The notes: generated from the sequence alone by a model not told the origin. Positions 1 through 8,955 are shown, numbered from the stretch's first letter. The stretch is DNA of 64,000 nucleotides from Flavobacterium sp. (GCF_004211145.1 NZ_SEBS01000002.1:62001-126000); one strand, 5' to 3'. Numbers and translations: made by a program.

Positions 1-1797
1 AAAGCCGCCACGACGAACTCGAAATACACCTCGACTACTGATCAGGGCAAAGCCGTAAATTATTATAAAACCATTATGGATACGGTCGCGCGCAACAAGG
101 CCGGCATCAAGCCCATCAAACCATATCTCGATAAGATCGATAAAATAAAAACGGTTGCCGACCTGCAAAAGTTGCTCATCGAGATGGAACCGTACGGCGG
201 GATCGGATTCTTCGGTGTCGGCGTCGGTCCCGATGCGAAGAACAGCAACCGCAACATGGTAAGCGTCGGTCCGGGAAGCGTCGGTTTGCCTGACCGCGAT
301 TATTATTTGTCTGACGATAAAGATTCGAAGGAAAAGCGAGAGAAATACGTGGCCCACGTAACGAGAATGTTGCAATATCTGGGTGAAAAGCCTGCCGAAG
401 CCAAAGCCAACGCCGACAAAATCCTCGCACTCGAAATCGCGATGAGCAAACCGCGACTCGACCGCGTGGAACGTCGCGACCGCCGCAAAACCTACAATCC
501 GATGACGGTTGCCGACTTGCAAAAACTTACTCCCGAAATCAATTGGGAAGCCTATCTTTCAGGCGTCGGACTGCCAAAAACCGATACGTTGAGCGTGTCG
601 CAACCGCGCTACATGACCGCGCTTAACGATTTGTTCAAGGAAAATAAAGTCGCCGACTGGAAAGCCTACATGCGTTGGACAGTGTTGAACCGTTATGCGG
701 GCGTTCTTTCAACCGAACTTGAGAACGCGAACTGGGAATTCTTCGGGAAAACGTTGGCGGGCGGCGTCAAACAACGTCCACGTGACGAAAGAGCGTTGCA
801 AAGCATAAACGGTTCCGTGGGAGAAGCGCTCGGAAAGTTATACGTCGAACAAAAATTCCCGCCCGAAGCGAAAGCGAAAGCCGAGAAACTCATCCAATAC
901 TTATTCCGAGCCTACGAAAAACGAATCAACGAATTGCCGTGGATGGACGAGCAAACACGCGCCATGGCGATCGCAAAACTCAAAAAATACCGCGTCAAGA
1001 TCGGTTATCCTGACAAATGGCGCGACTATTCGGCGTTGACGCTGAAAGGTCCGCAAGAAGGCGGAAGTTATTTTTCGAACTCGCAAGCGCTTTCAAAATG
1101 GCGTTATGACGAAGGTCTGAAAGATTTGAAAAAGCCCGTCGACAAAGAACGTTGGGGAATGTCGCCACAAACCGTGAACGCGTATTACAATTCGACGAAT
1201 AACGAAATTGTGTTTCCGGCCGCGATCCTTCAGCCACCATTCTACGATTATCGCGCCGACGATGCCGTGAATTTCGGTGGCATTGGAGCCGTGATCGGGC
1301 ACGAAATCTCGCACGGTTTCGACGATTCGGGTTCACGTTTCAACGCCGACGGAAACCTCGTGAACTGGTGGTCTGAAAAAGATCTCGCGCAATTCACCGA
1401 ACTCGGAACGGCTTTGTCGGCCCAATACAGCGCGCTCGAACCGCTGCCCGGGATTTTTGTCGACGGCAAGTTTACGCTTGGCGAAAATATTGGCGACCTT
1501 GGCGGAGTCAACGCGGCTTACGACGGCCTTCAACTTTCGTTGCAGGAAAACGGACGCCCGGGACTGATCGACGGTTTCACGCCCGAACAGCGTTTCTTCA
1601 TTTCCTGGGCGACGGTTTGGCGTACCAAAATCCGGGACGAGGCGATCAAGAATTTGGTCAAGACCGACACGCACACACCGGGAATGTATCGCGCATACGT
1701 GCCGTTGCAAAATGTCGAAGCGTTCTATAAAGCGTTCAACATTCAGCCCGGCGAAAAATTATATGTCGCGCCTGAGAAGCGAGTCAAGATATGGTAA
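1..1797 (+). CDS. M13 family metallopeptidase (PepO/neprilysin-like), 5' end cut off by window
   Basis: Zinc endopeptidase of the neprilysin (M13) family, which in Bacteroidota is usually an exported lipoprotein that trims peptides. The reading frame is open from base 1, so the start and any signal peptide lie outside the window; the first in-frame ATG at 76 is internal. The zinc motif HEISH is encoded at 1300-1314, followed about 60 residues later by the ENIGDLGG motif that supplies the third ligand. The NAYYN and FPAAILQPP motifs precede them, and the protein ends in the family's RVKIW tail. A full paralogue lies at 31759-33798. A terminator follows directly. Family assignment is secure; the substrate is unknown. 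Confidence 0.95.
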   Translation, partial: KAATTNSKYTSTTDQGKAVNYYKTIMDTVARNKAGIKPIKPYLDKIDKIKTVADLQKLLIEMEPYGGIGFFGVGVGPDAKNSNRNMVSVGPGSVGLPDRDYYLSDDKDSKEKREKYVAHVTRMLQYLGEKPAEAKANADKILALEIAMSKPRLDRVERRDRRKTYNPMTVADLQKLTPEINWEAYLSGVGLPKTDTLSVSQPRYMTALNDLFKENKVADWKAYMRWTVLNRYAGVLSTELENANWEFFGKTLAGGVKQRPRDERALQSINGSVGEALGKLYVEQKFPPEAKAKAEKLIQYLFRAYEKRINELPWMDEQTRAMAIAKLKKYRVKIGYPDKWRDYSALTLKGPQEGGSYFSNSQALSKWRYDEGLKDLKKPVDKERWGMSPQTVNAYYNSTNNEIVFPAAILQPPFYDYRADDAVNFGGIGAVIGHEISHGFDDSGSRFNADGNLVNWWSEKDLAQFTELGTALSAQYSALEPLPGIFVDGKFTLGENIGDLGGVNAAYDGLQLSLQENGRPGLIDGFTPEQRFFISWATVWRTKIRDEAIKNLVKTDTHTPGMYRAYVPLQNVEAFYKAFNIQPGEKLYVAPEKRVKIW

Positions 1798-1800
1798 ACA

Positions 1801-1832
1801 AAATCCCGGTTCACGCCGGGATTTTTTATTTT
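1801..1832. terminator. Bidirectional hairpin terminator between convergent genes
   Basis: The inverted repeat AATCCCGG / CCGGGATT with a short loop is followed by a T-run on the plus strand and preceded by A-rich sequence, so it can serve both the M13 peptidase and the convergent CDF transporter that ends at 1831. Confidence 0.75.
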
Positions 1833-2715
1833 AGGAAGTGGCCAAATGATGCGGCTCGACATGGATCAAAACGTCGGCGATTGCTGGAATTTCGCGTTGT
1901 AAGGTGTCTTTGAGATCGTGCGCGATTTCGTGTCCTTCGGTTACTGAGATGTCGCCGTTCACCGTTAGGTGCAAATCGACGAGATAGTTCATGCCGGCTT
2001 TTCGGACGTGGCATTTTTCTGTATCGATGACGCCGGGAACCGTTTGTGATATCGTGCGGATTTGTTCGACGAGTTCGTGGTGCAGATGTTCGTCGAGGAT
2101 TTCGCCTAGCGCCGGGCGAAAGATCAAATAGGCATTGTAGATTATGAAACCTGACGCGAGTAAAGCGGCCCAATCGTCGGCGGTTTCATAACCCGGACCC
2201 ATGAACAAGGCGATTGAAATCCCAATGAACGCCATGGCCGACGTGATCGCGTCGCTGCGATGGTGCCAAGCGTCGGCTTTGAGCGACGAGCTGTTCGTGT
2301 CGTCGCTCTTCTTGGAAACGATGCGATAGAAAACCTCCTTGATAATGACGATCGCGCCAAGAATGATAAGCGTGTACGACGCCGGAGTTTTATGTGGCGT
2401 CCTGATGTGCTCGATGCTTTCGTAGGCGATGACCGTTGCCGAGATCACCAAAAATCCGACTACCGCGAACGTGACGAGCGCTTCGGCTTTTCCATGTCCG
2501 TATGGATGGTTTTCGTCGGCGGGACGAGAGGAATACTTTAGTCCGATGAGCACTAAAAACGACGCGAACACATCGGAAGTCGATTCGATGGCGTCGGCGA
2601 TCAATGCGTACGAATTCCCGAAATAACCCGCCGCGCCTTTTATAATCGCAAGTGCGAGATTGCCCACAATGCTCAAATAGGTGGTTTTTACGGCTTGTTC
2701 TGTGCGAGTGTCCAT
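1831..2715 (-). CDS. Cation diffusion facilitator (CDF) family divalent metal transporter
   Basis: Inner-membrane proton/metal antiporter, expected to export Zn, Fe or Mn. The 294 residues are typical for the family. Several hydrophobic segments cover about residues 12-200, followed by a soluble C-terminal domain (about 205-290) of the CDF dimerisation type. Metal-site motifs are visible: an acidic DAIESTSD segment near residues 41-48, the NHPYGHGK loop near 69-76, and HHRSD near 151-155. The C-terminal domain is rich in His and Glu and ends close to VEPHH. A TATCTTTG -7 box lies only about 5 nt before the ATG, suggesting a leaderless message. Metal specificity cannot be read from sequence alone. 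Confidence 0.92.
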   Translation of the reverse strand: MDTRTEQAVKTTYLSIVGNLALAIIKGAAGYFGNSYALIADAIESTSDVFASFLVLIGLKYSSRPADENHPYGHGKAEALVTFAVVGFLVISATVIAYESIEHIRTPHKTPASYTLIILGAIVIIKEVFYRIVSKKSDDTNSSSLKADAWHHRSDAITSAMAFIGISIALFMGPGYETADDWAALLASGFIIYNAYLIFRPALGEILDEHLHHELVEQIRTISQTVPGVIDTEKCHVRKAGMNYLVDLHLTVNGDISVTEGHEIAHDLKDTLQREIPAIADVLIHVEPHHLATS

Positions 2716-2719
2716 GTTG

Positions 2720-2727
2720 CAAAGATA
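2720..2727 (-). promoter_or_regulatory. -7 promoter box TATCTTTG of the CDF transporter
   Basis: Exact match to the Bacteroidota TAnnTTTG -7 consensus on the minus strand, ending 5 nt before the CDF start codon. Transcription would start at or next to the ATG. No clear -33 TTG is seen at normal spacing. Confidence 0.55.
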
Positions 2728-2793
2728 GGTTTTGCGGTCGTGTCGCGGGGAACGGGTATTAAATTTTTATGAAATGCGGTTGCGGGATGAGTT

Positions 2794-2946
2794 TGCGCGA
2801 GGGATAGAAGCGGTTATCCTTTTTGTGGAACCCTTAAAGAGTTTTAAACTCTTTAAGGGTTGGCAAAAAGATAAAAGCGGATAGCCCGACCGCGTTGCCA
2901 ACCAAACTTGCTATGTAAAAGGATAGTTCCGCAACGGGGTCGCGCC
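2794..2946 (-). repeat. Structured intergenic repeat element, copy 1 (about 150 nt)
   Basis: On the minus strand this begins just after the stop of the epimerase-like gene. Outer arms GCGCGA / TCGCGC can pair, an inner stem pairs ACCCCGTTGC with GCAACGCGGT (one mismatch), and then comes a core GGGCTATCCGCT...ATCTTTTT, a variable hairpin, and AAAAAGGATAACCGCT...TATCCC. The same core recurs at 13261, 22964 and 30551. The variable hairpin here contains a 33-bp palindrome. It is probably a structured RNA or REP-like element; function unknown. Rfam families of flavobacterial RNA motifs should be tested. Confidence 0.7.
2829..2861. repeat. 33-bp palindrome (16-1-16), copy 1
   Basis: A perfect inverted repeat of 16 bp with a single central base (arm AACCCTTAAAGAGTTT), nested inside the larger structured element. 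The same length and layout occur at 13454, 17783 and 51261. Confidence 0.8.
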
Positions 2947-2951
2947 AAAAT

Positions 2952-3764
2952 CTACAATTCGGGATGTAGGAAATTGTAATGCACGATCCTTCCCAGTTTT
3001 CCCGAATTGACTTGTTTCCCCTGTGACTGATTCTTGCGCGAAAAAGACGGCAACGGCAATTGCAAAGCGCGCGCTTTTTGCGTGTAATATTCTTCACGCG
3101 TCGGGTGAAAAGGCGCGACGGCATTGAAGATTTCGCCCCAGATCTTGTTTTCGATGATCCGGATGATGATGCTCAAACAATCCTCGCGATGGATCAAATT
3201 GATCGGCGCGTCAGGGTTTTCGATGTTTTCCCGGCCAGCAAGAAATTTCACGGGATGGCGATCATCGGCCACGAGCCCGCCGAATCTAAGAACGGTTGTC
3301 TGGAAATATTCGTTTTCGAGTAAAAGTTTTTCGCTTTCGAGTAATTGTTCACCGTTTTTGGTTTGAGGTTGAGGTTCGGTTTCTTCAGTCGCGACACCGG
3401 CGCCGTTCCCGTAAACCGACGTGGAACTAATGAACAATACGTTCTTGACACCCGCCTTTTCAATGTAAGGCATCAATTTCCTGATCTTGTCGCTGTAGTC
3501 TTCCGATTCTTCCGATCGCTGTTTCGGCGGCACATCGATGATCAGCGTAGCGGAACTGTGAAGAAAATCCGCTATATCGCCCAAAATTTCTTTCGCCGAA
3601 AGCGTCACCAGAAAAGGCTCGATTCCGGCTGCGGCCAACACATCAATCTTTTCGTGTGAAGTCGTCGAACCCTTGATATGAAAGCCGTGAGCGGCAAGCG
3701 TCTTGGCAAGCGGAAGCCCGAGCCAGCCGCAACCAAGTATGCTTATATTATTTTTTGTAGCCAA
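2952..3764 (-). CDS. NAD(P)-dependent epimerase/dehydratase-like protein (YeeZ-type extended SDR)
   Basis: Cytosolic Rossmann-fold protein of 270 residues. The dinucleotide-binding loop ILGCGWLG lies at about residues 9-16, and a strand ending in SSTSVYG near residue 120 matches the SDR Ser/Tyr region. This layout resembles the atypical SDRs annotated as YeeZ or NAD(P)H-binding proteins; substrate unknown. The best start is the TTG at 3764: an in-frame TGA lies a few codons upstream and there is no Met before the Rossmann loop. A structured repeat element follows the stop. Confidence 0.8.
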   Translation of the reverse strand: MATKNNISILGCGWLGLPLAKTLAAHGFHIKGSTTSHEKIDVLAAAGIEPFLVTLSAKEILGDIADFLHSSATLIIDVPPKQRSEESEDYSDKIRKLMPYIEKAGVKNVLFISSTSVYGNGAGVATEETEPQPQTKNGEQLLESEKLLLENEYFQTTVLRFGGLVADDRHPVKFLAGRENIENPDAPINLIHREDCLSIIIRIIENKIWGEIFNAVAPFHPTREEYYTQKARALQLPLPSFSRKNQSQGKQVNSGKLGRIVHYNFLHPEL

Positions 3765-3859
3765 TGCGTTCTTTTTCGTTTTTCAATAATCATTTGCACG
3801 GAGCGTAACAGTAAAACGCAAGTGTTTGCCGTATCGTATAGACTTTTAGACCGTTTTAA

Positions 3860-6274
3860 CTATTGTTCGGTCGGAGTCGCTTCAATGGTTTCGTCGAGGT
3901 CGGGAATCGTATCGTTCATTCTCGCCGACGGCGGTGCATAATAACGTCGCACGGGAATCGGAATAATTGTCTTAGGCGTCGGAGCGATTTTCTTATGCAA
4001 AACAATCGCATCGTTAAGCACGAATGGCGTCGGCATCATCCAATCTTCACGTTGTTTCATATTGAATAACGGATTGGTCATCAAGTCGAACGAGGCTTCG
4101 AGCATTTCCATGTCGAGCGCCGTATTTTTCGGGATGCTGAACTGTAGCACGAGCGGCTCGTTGTCGACCACATAATAACTCATGATTTTCTTGCCGTTAC
4201 GCGGATAACGCGAACCTTTTTGCCCGATGAGTTTCGCCCCGTTTCCTTTCAGGTTGTGGAAAACCATGTTCTCATTGGCAAAAATATCGTAACGGTTCAC
4301 CTTGCGGTTCGGCGTGATTTTTATCGTGAGGTAACGTTGCGTCCCGATGACCGTATCCATTTGGAAATCGACGTAAGGCTCGGGCAGATCACGGTTTATC
4401 GCTTCAAAAGTATGCGTAAAGGTCGAACCGTATTTACTGAAAAGCGGTAGTTTGTTCAGCGATTCGGCGCCTTTTGGTTTGTCGGTCAAATAGATTTGGG
4501 TCCATTCGTCGAGATTCTTGTCGTAAGTCGCCCAGTTTGCGACGTCGTTGTCGGCATCATAAACATAGAGCAGGCTGTTCGGTTTCGCCTTTCCGGGTTC
4601 GTATCCCGAATTTAGATGAGCATAAACAAAACATCCGACGGAACATGCGATGAAAACCGCCGACCACAGTCCTTTTTTAGGGAACGATGCGAATATTGGA
4701 AGCAATAATCCGAAGACGAGCACCGTAAGCGCGGCACTTCCGAAAAGGATTTTGAGCCCGAGTCCGATCGGAAACATCGCGATAAAAGGAACGAAAATAA
4801 ACATCGCAGGAATCGCGAAGATCGAATTGAGTACCGGACTGGAATGTTGCGTCGCGATGAAAACACCGAACATGAGCAAACTGAAAAACACGGGAATTAT
4901 GAAGAATCCCGCTCCGGGCAAAAACGCGGCAATCCCTATGTTTATGAGTAGCCACAATAAAATCGGCGCGACCGTATAATTTCCGATGGCCGTTTCAGAA
5001 CCTGTCCGCACATACCATAAGAACCCGATTCCGAAACTTAACAGCACGAACGCCAAGATATACGCGTGGCCGTTATAAGTAAATCCTTGCAAAATATCGG
5101 AATATTGCGGATAGATCGACAACAGCAGTTTCCATCCGAAGAAGCCGACGACTCCGGCCGTGACCACCGCGCACAGGAACAAAATGAATCCTTTTCCCAT
5201 TTCGGCGGGCGACAATAGCCGTTTTCCCATGCCGACAAAAACCAGGAACAAGAAAAGAACGACGCAAATCGTCAACAGTCCAAAGTTCCATGAAAACGGA
5301 TAGTGGATGAATCCGATCGGCGTGTTGAAATATACTTGGTCCACGTCCGAATCCAGGTTGCGCAGGTCGAGGTTCGCGAAATATCCGAGCAAAGGCACGA
5401 GATAACTTCCCTGATGCGACAGGGTTTCAGGACTTAAATGTTCGTAATCGTCCTGTTGCGTATGGTAGTTGTAATGGCCGTCGATGAATGCGAAGTTGAA
5501 CCCTTGGATTTTGCCCTGTTCGCGAAAAACCGTCAAGTCGGTATCGTTGGGAAGCATTTTGTAAATGCTGTACATGAGCGAGTTCGAGACAGGGTAATCG
5601 GGATCGGCTTTTGAAAACGAGTCGACCATTTCAGAATTTCCGTTGTTCACTTCCATAAGCATGTAGCCCGGACCTTGCGAACCTCTCGCTTCGAAATTGA
5701 GCGCCAAACCTATTTGTTTTGCCCATTTGCTTTCTGAAACGAACAACGCGGCTCCGTTCAGGCCGAGTTCTTCGGCGTCGGTAAACACGATGAAAATATC
5801 GTTTTGGTGAGCGGTCTTGTTGTGCAGATACGCACGGATACCTTCCAAAATAACCGCGACTCCTGACGCATCGTCACTCGCCCCATGCGAATAGGAGTGA
5901 GGCGCGCTGTCGTAATGCGAGAGCAATAAAAGCGCCTTACCGCCGGTCGTTCCTTTGATGCGTGCGATGATGTTGCGCGATTTGACGAGATTTCCCCAAT
6001 CGGTAAAACTCGTGCCTTCCTCGATTTCGGGTTCGAGACCCAATTGTTGTAATTCTTTTACGATGTATGCCTCGACTTTCTTGTGTGCGTCCGAACCAAT
6101 ATAATGCGGTTCTTTCGAGATTTCCTTGACATGAGTTAAGGCGCGGGCCGTCGAAAAGTCGGACAGCGCTTGCGTGTCGCTCGAGACGTACCGCGGCATT
6201 TGGTCGAAATACATCCAGCACAAAATCCCGAACAGGAAAAGGATGGATAGAAGTGAGGCATAACTTTTTTTCAT
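3860..6274 (-). CDS. M28 family membrane-bound metallopeptidase
   Basis: Predicted 804-residue membrane aminopeptidase. A signal anchor (residues about 5-22) is followed by an extracytoplasmic M28 zinc peptidase domain: SHYDSAPHS, the ASDDASG metal/catalytic segment and the DAEELGLNGA acidic pair, all within about residues 110-180. A middle region with about eight hydrophobic helices follows, then a C-terminal soluble region. This is the architecture of large M20/M25/M28 membrane peptidases of Bacteroidota. The ATG at 6274 is chosen because it overlaps the stop of the upstream zinc-ribbon gene in an ATGA arrangement, implying translational coupling; an ATG 18 codons upstream would extend into that gene. 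Substrate unknown. Confidence 0.9.
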   Translation of the reverse strand: MKKSYASLLSILFLFGILCWMYFDQMPRYVSSDTQALSDFSTARALTHVKEISKEPHYIGSDAHKKVEAYIVKELQQLGLEPEIEEGTSFTDWGNLVKSRNIIARIKGTTGGKALLLLSHYDSAPHSYSHGASDDASGVAVILEGIRAYLHNKTAHQNDIFIVFTDAEELGLNGAALFVSESKWAKQIGLALNFEARGSQGPGYMLMEVNNGNSEMVDSFSKADPDYPVSNSLMYSIYKMLPNDTDLTVFREQGKIQGFNFAFIDGHYNYHTQQDDYEHLSPETLSHQGSYLVPLLGYFANLDLRNLDSDVDQVYFNTPIGFIHYPFSWNFGLLTICVVLFLFLVFVGMGKRLLSPAEMGKGFILFLCAVVTAGVVGFFGWKLLLSIYPQYSDILQGFTYNGHAYILAFVLLSFGIGFLWYVRTGSETAIGNYTVAPILLWLLINIGIAAFLPGAGFFIIPVFFSLLMFGVFIATQHSSPVLNSIFAIPAMFIFVPFIAMFPIGLGLKILFGSAALTVLVFGLLLPIFASFPKKGLWSAVFIACSVGCFVYAHLNSGYEPGKAKPNSLLYVYDADNDVANWATYDKNLDEWTQIYLTDKPKGAESLNKLPLFSKYGSTFTHTFEAINRDLPEPYVDFQMDTVIGTQRYLTIKITPNRKVNRYDIFANENMVFHNLKGNGAKLIGQKGSRYPRNGKKIMSYYVVDNEPLVLQFSIPKNTALDMEMLEASFDLMTNPLFNMKQREDWMMPTPFVLNDAIVLHKKIAPTPKTIIPIPVRRYYAPPSARMNDTIPDLDETIEATPTEQ

Positions 6275-6648
6275 CGTGGTAGTTGGTTTGGTGGGACGTG
6301 TTCGATTGGCTTCCTCACAATCTTGCACGCGTTGTCATTTGCAATTTTATAACCTTGGTCGTATAGAAAATAGTAATATTTGCCTTTCTTGGAAACATCC
6401 ATGCTTGTGAAATATCCGAAATCAAAACCTTTTTCAAGTAGTTCGAGGCGTGAAGTTTTTGTTTTGCCCCCGGTGTTGAGTTCAGAAAGGATCCGATAGT
6501 TCCGACGCAGCCTGTTGTTGATATTGCGCATGAAGTTGCTGCTATCCTTGTTAATCTTGTTGTTGTAGCTACTGCGGCATTGATCTCCGCAAAACTTTTT
6601 GTCGTCGCGGCCCAGAAGGTTTTCTCCGCATTCAAAACAGGTTTTCAT
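6271..6648 (-). CDS. Small protein with N-terminal zinc ribbon
   Basis: A 125-residue basic protein. The N-terminus has CFECG (C4, C7) followed about a dozen residues later by CGDQC, a four-cysteine zinc-ribbon layout (FCGDQCR) seen in DUF2116-like proteins. The rest is Lys/Arg/Asn-rich with a YYYFLYDQGYK segment and no recognised domain. It overlaps the M28 peptidase start by 4 nt, so the two are probably co-translated. It is divergent from ssb, with a 10-bp-phased repeat between them. Function unknown. Confidence 0.8.
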   Translation of the reverse strand: MKTCFECGENLLGRDDKKFCGDQCRSSYNNKINKDSSNFMRNINNRLRRNYRILSELNTGGKTKTSRLELLEKGFDFGYFTSMDVSKKGKYYYFLYDQGYKIANDNACKIVRKPIEHVPPNQLPR

Positions 6649-6780
6649 GGTCTTTCTTTTTAGAATGGTGTGGATTCGATGTGCGGCATTTCACTGAGGT
6701 TCTGCTCATTGAAAAGCCAAAATAATATGGCGTATAGTTTTCTAAAACTCTCTCAAATATAGGAATTTAATCCCATTTGC

Positions 6781-6840
6781 AAACGGCCGTAAGCGTTTAC
6801 AAACGTTTACAAACGGAAGTAAACGATTAACAAACGACTA
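6781..6840. repeat. 10-bp-phased tandem repeat between the zinc-ribbon gene and ssb
   Basis: About six degenerate tandem units of 10-11 bp related to AAACGTTTAC (units begin AAACGG, AAGCGT, AAACGT, AAACGG, AAACGA, AAACGA). One unit per helical turn suggests binding of a protein to one DNA face, like an iteron or operator array. It lies 85 bp before the ssb ATG and 130 bp before the divergent gene. No replication initiator gene is nearby. Confidence 0.6.
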
Positions 6841-6925
6841 TTATCGAAGTGATTTCTGAAGTTTGCGATGTTGTTTGCGGCATTGAGACCGCTTGAATTA
6901 TAAACCATTTAAATTTTTACACGCC

Positions 6926-7255
6926 ATGAATGCACTACGCAACAGAGTACAATTGATCGGCCATGCAGGCCAGGATCCCGAGATCAAGAATTTCGAAAAA
7001 GGAAAGCTCGCAAGCTTCAGCATCGCCACGAATGAAATCTATAAGAACGACAAGGGCGAAAAGGTCGAGGAAACCCAATGGCATCGGGCCGTCGCTTGGG
7101 GAAAAAATGCCGAATTCGTCGAGAAATACGTAACCAAAGGCAAAGAGCTCGCCGTAGAAGGGAAGCTCGTACATCGGAACTACGACGATAAAAACGGTGA
7201 GAAACGTTATATCACTGAAGTCGTTATCAACGAATTCATGCTGTTAAGCAAGTAG
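6926..7255 (+). CDS. ssb: Single-stranded DNA-binding protein, short accessory type
   Basis: OB-fold protein of 109 residues that binds single-stranded DNA. The pattern MNALRNRVQLIG near the start, then SIATNE, TQWHRAVAWGK and LAVEGKLVHRNYD, is diagnostic of bacterial SSB. It ends right after the OB fold (FMLLSK), so the flexible linker and the acidic DDDLPF-like tip that recruits partner proteins are missing. This is typical of accessory SSB paralogues rather than the main replication SSB. The ATG at 6926 is preferred over an upstream in-frame ATG because the conserved fold starts here. Confidence 0.93.
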   Translation: MNALRNRVQLIGHAGQDPEIKNFEKGKLASFSIATNEIYKNDKGEKVEETQWHRAVAWGKNAEFVEKYVTKGKELAVEGKLVHRNYDDKNGEKRYITEVVINEFMLLSK

Positions 7256-7279
7256 AAACGGTTGCTGTTTCAGCGCACA

Positions 7280-8713
7280 TTATTTGATGATTGGTTCGGC
7301 AGGAAAGCCATCGGCGAACTTGCGAAGTTTGATCTCGCGTAATTTCGAATCGTAATAACTGAGCACGAAATAATCGCTGAACGGGCTCAGGTAATACAAT
7401 GCGACGTTTTGATTTTTGGCTAAAAACTCCGAGAGGAAATCAACGGCCAAAGGCAATTGTTCTTTTGGCAAATGTTTGAAATTCTTGTCGAAAAGCGACT
7501 CGAAGAAGAACTGTTGGAAAGGAGCGTCGCCAAACACATCGTCGTAAACGCCGACCGATCCACCGCCAACGGCAATGCCCATCCCTAACGTTGCGCCAAG
7601 GATAATCGTTCCAGTGTCATGTCGACGGCGAACTCCGCCTGAAGTAACCAAGAGTTCGCCGTTGACCTGATATACCGAAATCGCCAAATCGCAACCCGAA
7701 ACGCGATTCAGGAATTTCTTGAATGTCTTGACCGTCGACGGTTTTTGATTGGCGTGCTGGAACAGGAAAGGGGAGTTTTTTTCGACGACGGTATCTTGTT
7801 CGGCGAAGCGATATACGATCGCGGCATTGTCGGCATTTGCGCCCAACGCCTTTGATGAAAGCGTCAATTCGTTTTCGCTCGCACGCAGTTGATACAGCAT
7901 TCCATTTTTGTAGAATGAGTTTGAGGAAGTGCTTTTCTTTACTTCGGGTTGCGGAACGTTGAATTCGGTTACGGAATAGTCCGACAAGGAGATCCTGAAA
8001 ACCTGCGTGGCGTTTTCCATGTGATCCAACGTCAGCCAAAGCGCATCCTTGTCAGCATACAATTTTGATTTTGCAGCCGTTAAGAACAATGGATTCGTCG
8101 CCGATGAATCCATTTTTTCAGGCGGAAACCTAGTCAGGAATTCGGCGAGTTTATATGCTTTTCCCGATTCTGATTTGAACGAGAAACTTGAAAAGTCCAT
8201 AACGTGAATCCCGGGAATGCCATTCGTAAACGAATATATTTTGAGTTTTTGTTCGTCGTCAAAAACGGTCAGGATGTAAAAGTATCCGTTATAGCTGAAC
8301 GCGTTCAGGAATGTTTCCTTGTCATAGGAAATGGCGTATTGTTTCTCAATGCCGATATGTTGTCCAAAGTCAAATCCTGTGGCCGCGATCTTCGAAAAGT
8401 CATCCGACGCCCAATAGACATAAGGCGAACCTTCAGGGCCGACGCTATAGCCGGAAACATTTGAAAATCCTTCGGGACGTTTCGTCGAAATGCTGTCCCG
8501 GACGAACAAAGCCGAATTGTATTTCACGGCGGTCGTTTTTTCCTTGTCTGACGCCACAACGTAAAAATTTCTGTCCGATTCGTCTCCAAACGAAATCAGC
8601 TGTTGTCTGTCAAAAGGTTTCTTGAGTTCGAGTTTGCGTGACGACAACAACGTCTGTGAATGTGTCGGTGACGCAATGGCCAACAGGAAAACGAATAGCA
8701 ATATCTTTTTCAT
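7280..8713 (-). CDS. Exported protein of unknown function
   Basis: A 477-residue protein with a clear signal peptide (MKKILLFVFLLAIA then a polar SHSQ-like cleavage region near residue 20). The mature part alternates beta-like hydrophobic and polar stretches, with a glycine-rich hydrophobic patch (ILGATLGMGIAVGGGSVG) near residue 380. I recognise no domain, and there is no T9SS tail. It stands alone, convergent with ssb, and a small hairpin separates it from the Cys/Lys-rich gene upstream. Confidence 0.75.
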   Translation of the reverse strand: MKKILLFVFLLAIASPTHSQTLLSSRKLELKKPFDRQQLISFGDESDRNFYVVASDKEKTTAVKYNSALFVRDSISTKRPEGFSNVSGYSVGPEGSPYVYWASDDFSKIAATGFDFGQHIGIEKQYAISYDKETFLNAFSYNGYFYILTVFDDEQKLKIYSFTNGIPGIHVMDFSSFSFKSESGKAYKLAEFLTRFPPEKMDSSATNPLFLTAAKSKLYADKDALWLTLDHMENATQVFRISLSDYSVTEFNVPQPEVKKSTSSNSFYKNGMLYQLRASENELTLSSKALGANADNAAIVYRFAEQDTVVEKNSPFLFQHANQKPSTVKTFKKFLNRVSGCDLAISVYQVNGELLVTSGGVRRRHDTGTIILGATLGMGIAVGGGSVGVYDDVFGDAPFQQFFFESLFDKNFKHLPKEQLPLAVDFLSEFLAKNQNVALYYLSPFSDYFVLSYYDSKLREIKLRKFADGFPAEPIIK

Positions 8714-8732
8714 ACGGTAATTTACAAAATAA

Positions 8733-8753
8733 AACCCTCCGAGTTGGAGGGCT
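8733..8753 (-). terminator. Hairpin terminator after the Cys/Lys-rich small gene
   Basis: The inverted repeat CCCTCC / GGAGGG is followed on the minus strand by TTTTATTTT, directly downstream of the small gene ending at 8752. Confidence 0.65.
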
Positions 8754-8946
8754 AATTTTTACAAGCTAGACGCTTGTCTATCAAATCGAACATCGGGCAG
8801 CGGCCGCAGCGTTTGTCCTCGCTCTTTTTATATTTTTCACAACAACTCGATTTGCAATTGTCGGCGACCTTGAGCTTTTTAAGGAGTTTTTTGTACTCCT
8901 TTTTCTTCTTGCCCTTTTCTTTCTCCTTCTTGCCCAAAACAATCAC
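8752..8946 (-). CDS. Small Lys-rich, Cys-containing protein
   Basis: About 64 residues from a GTG start. A strongly basic first half (GKKEKEKGKKKKEYKK) leads into CKSSCC and CGRCP motifs, six cysteines in all, which look like a metal or Fe-S/zinc site. No named family is recognised. An upstream ATG at 8979 would add 11 residues, but a TATATTTG -7 box lies between it and the GTG, so the GTG is preferred. It lies directly downstream of ferritin on the same strand; a role in metal handling is only an inference from context and cysteines. Confidence 0.65.
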   Translation of the reverse strand: MIVLGKKEKEKGKKKKEYKKLLKKLKVADNCKSSCCEKYKKSEDKRCGRCPMFDLIDKRLACKN

Positions 8947-8955
8947 AATTTGAAA

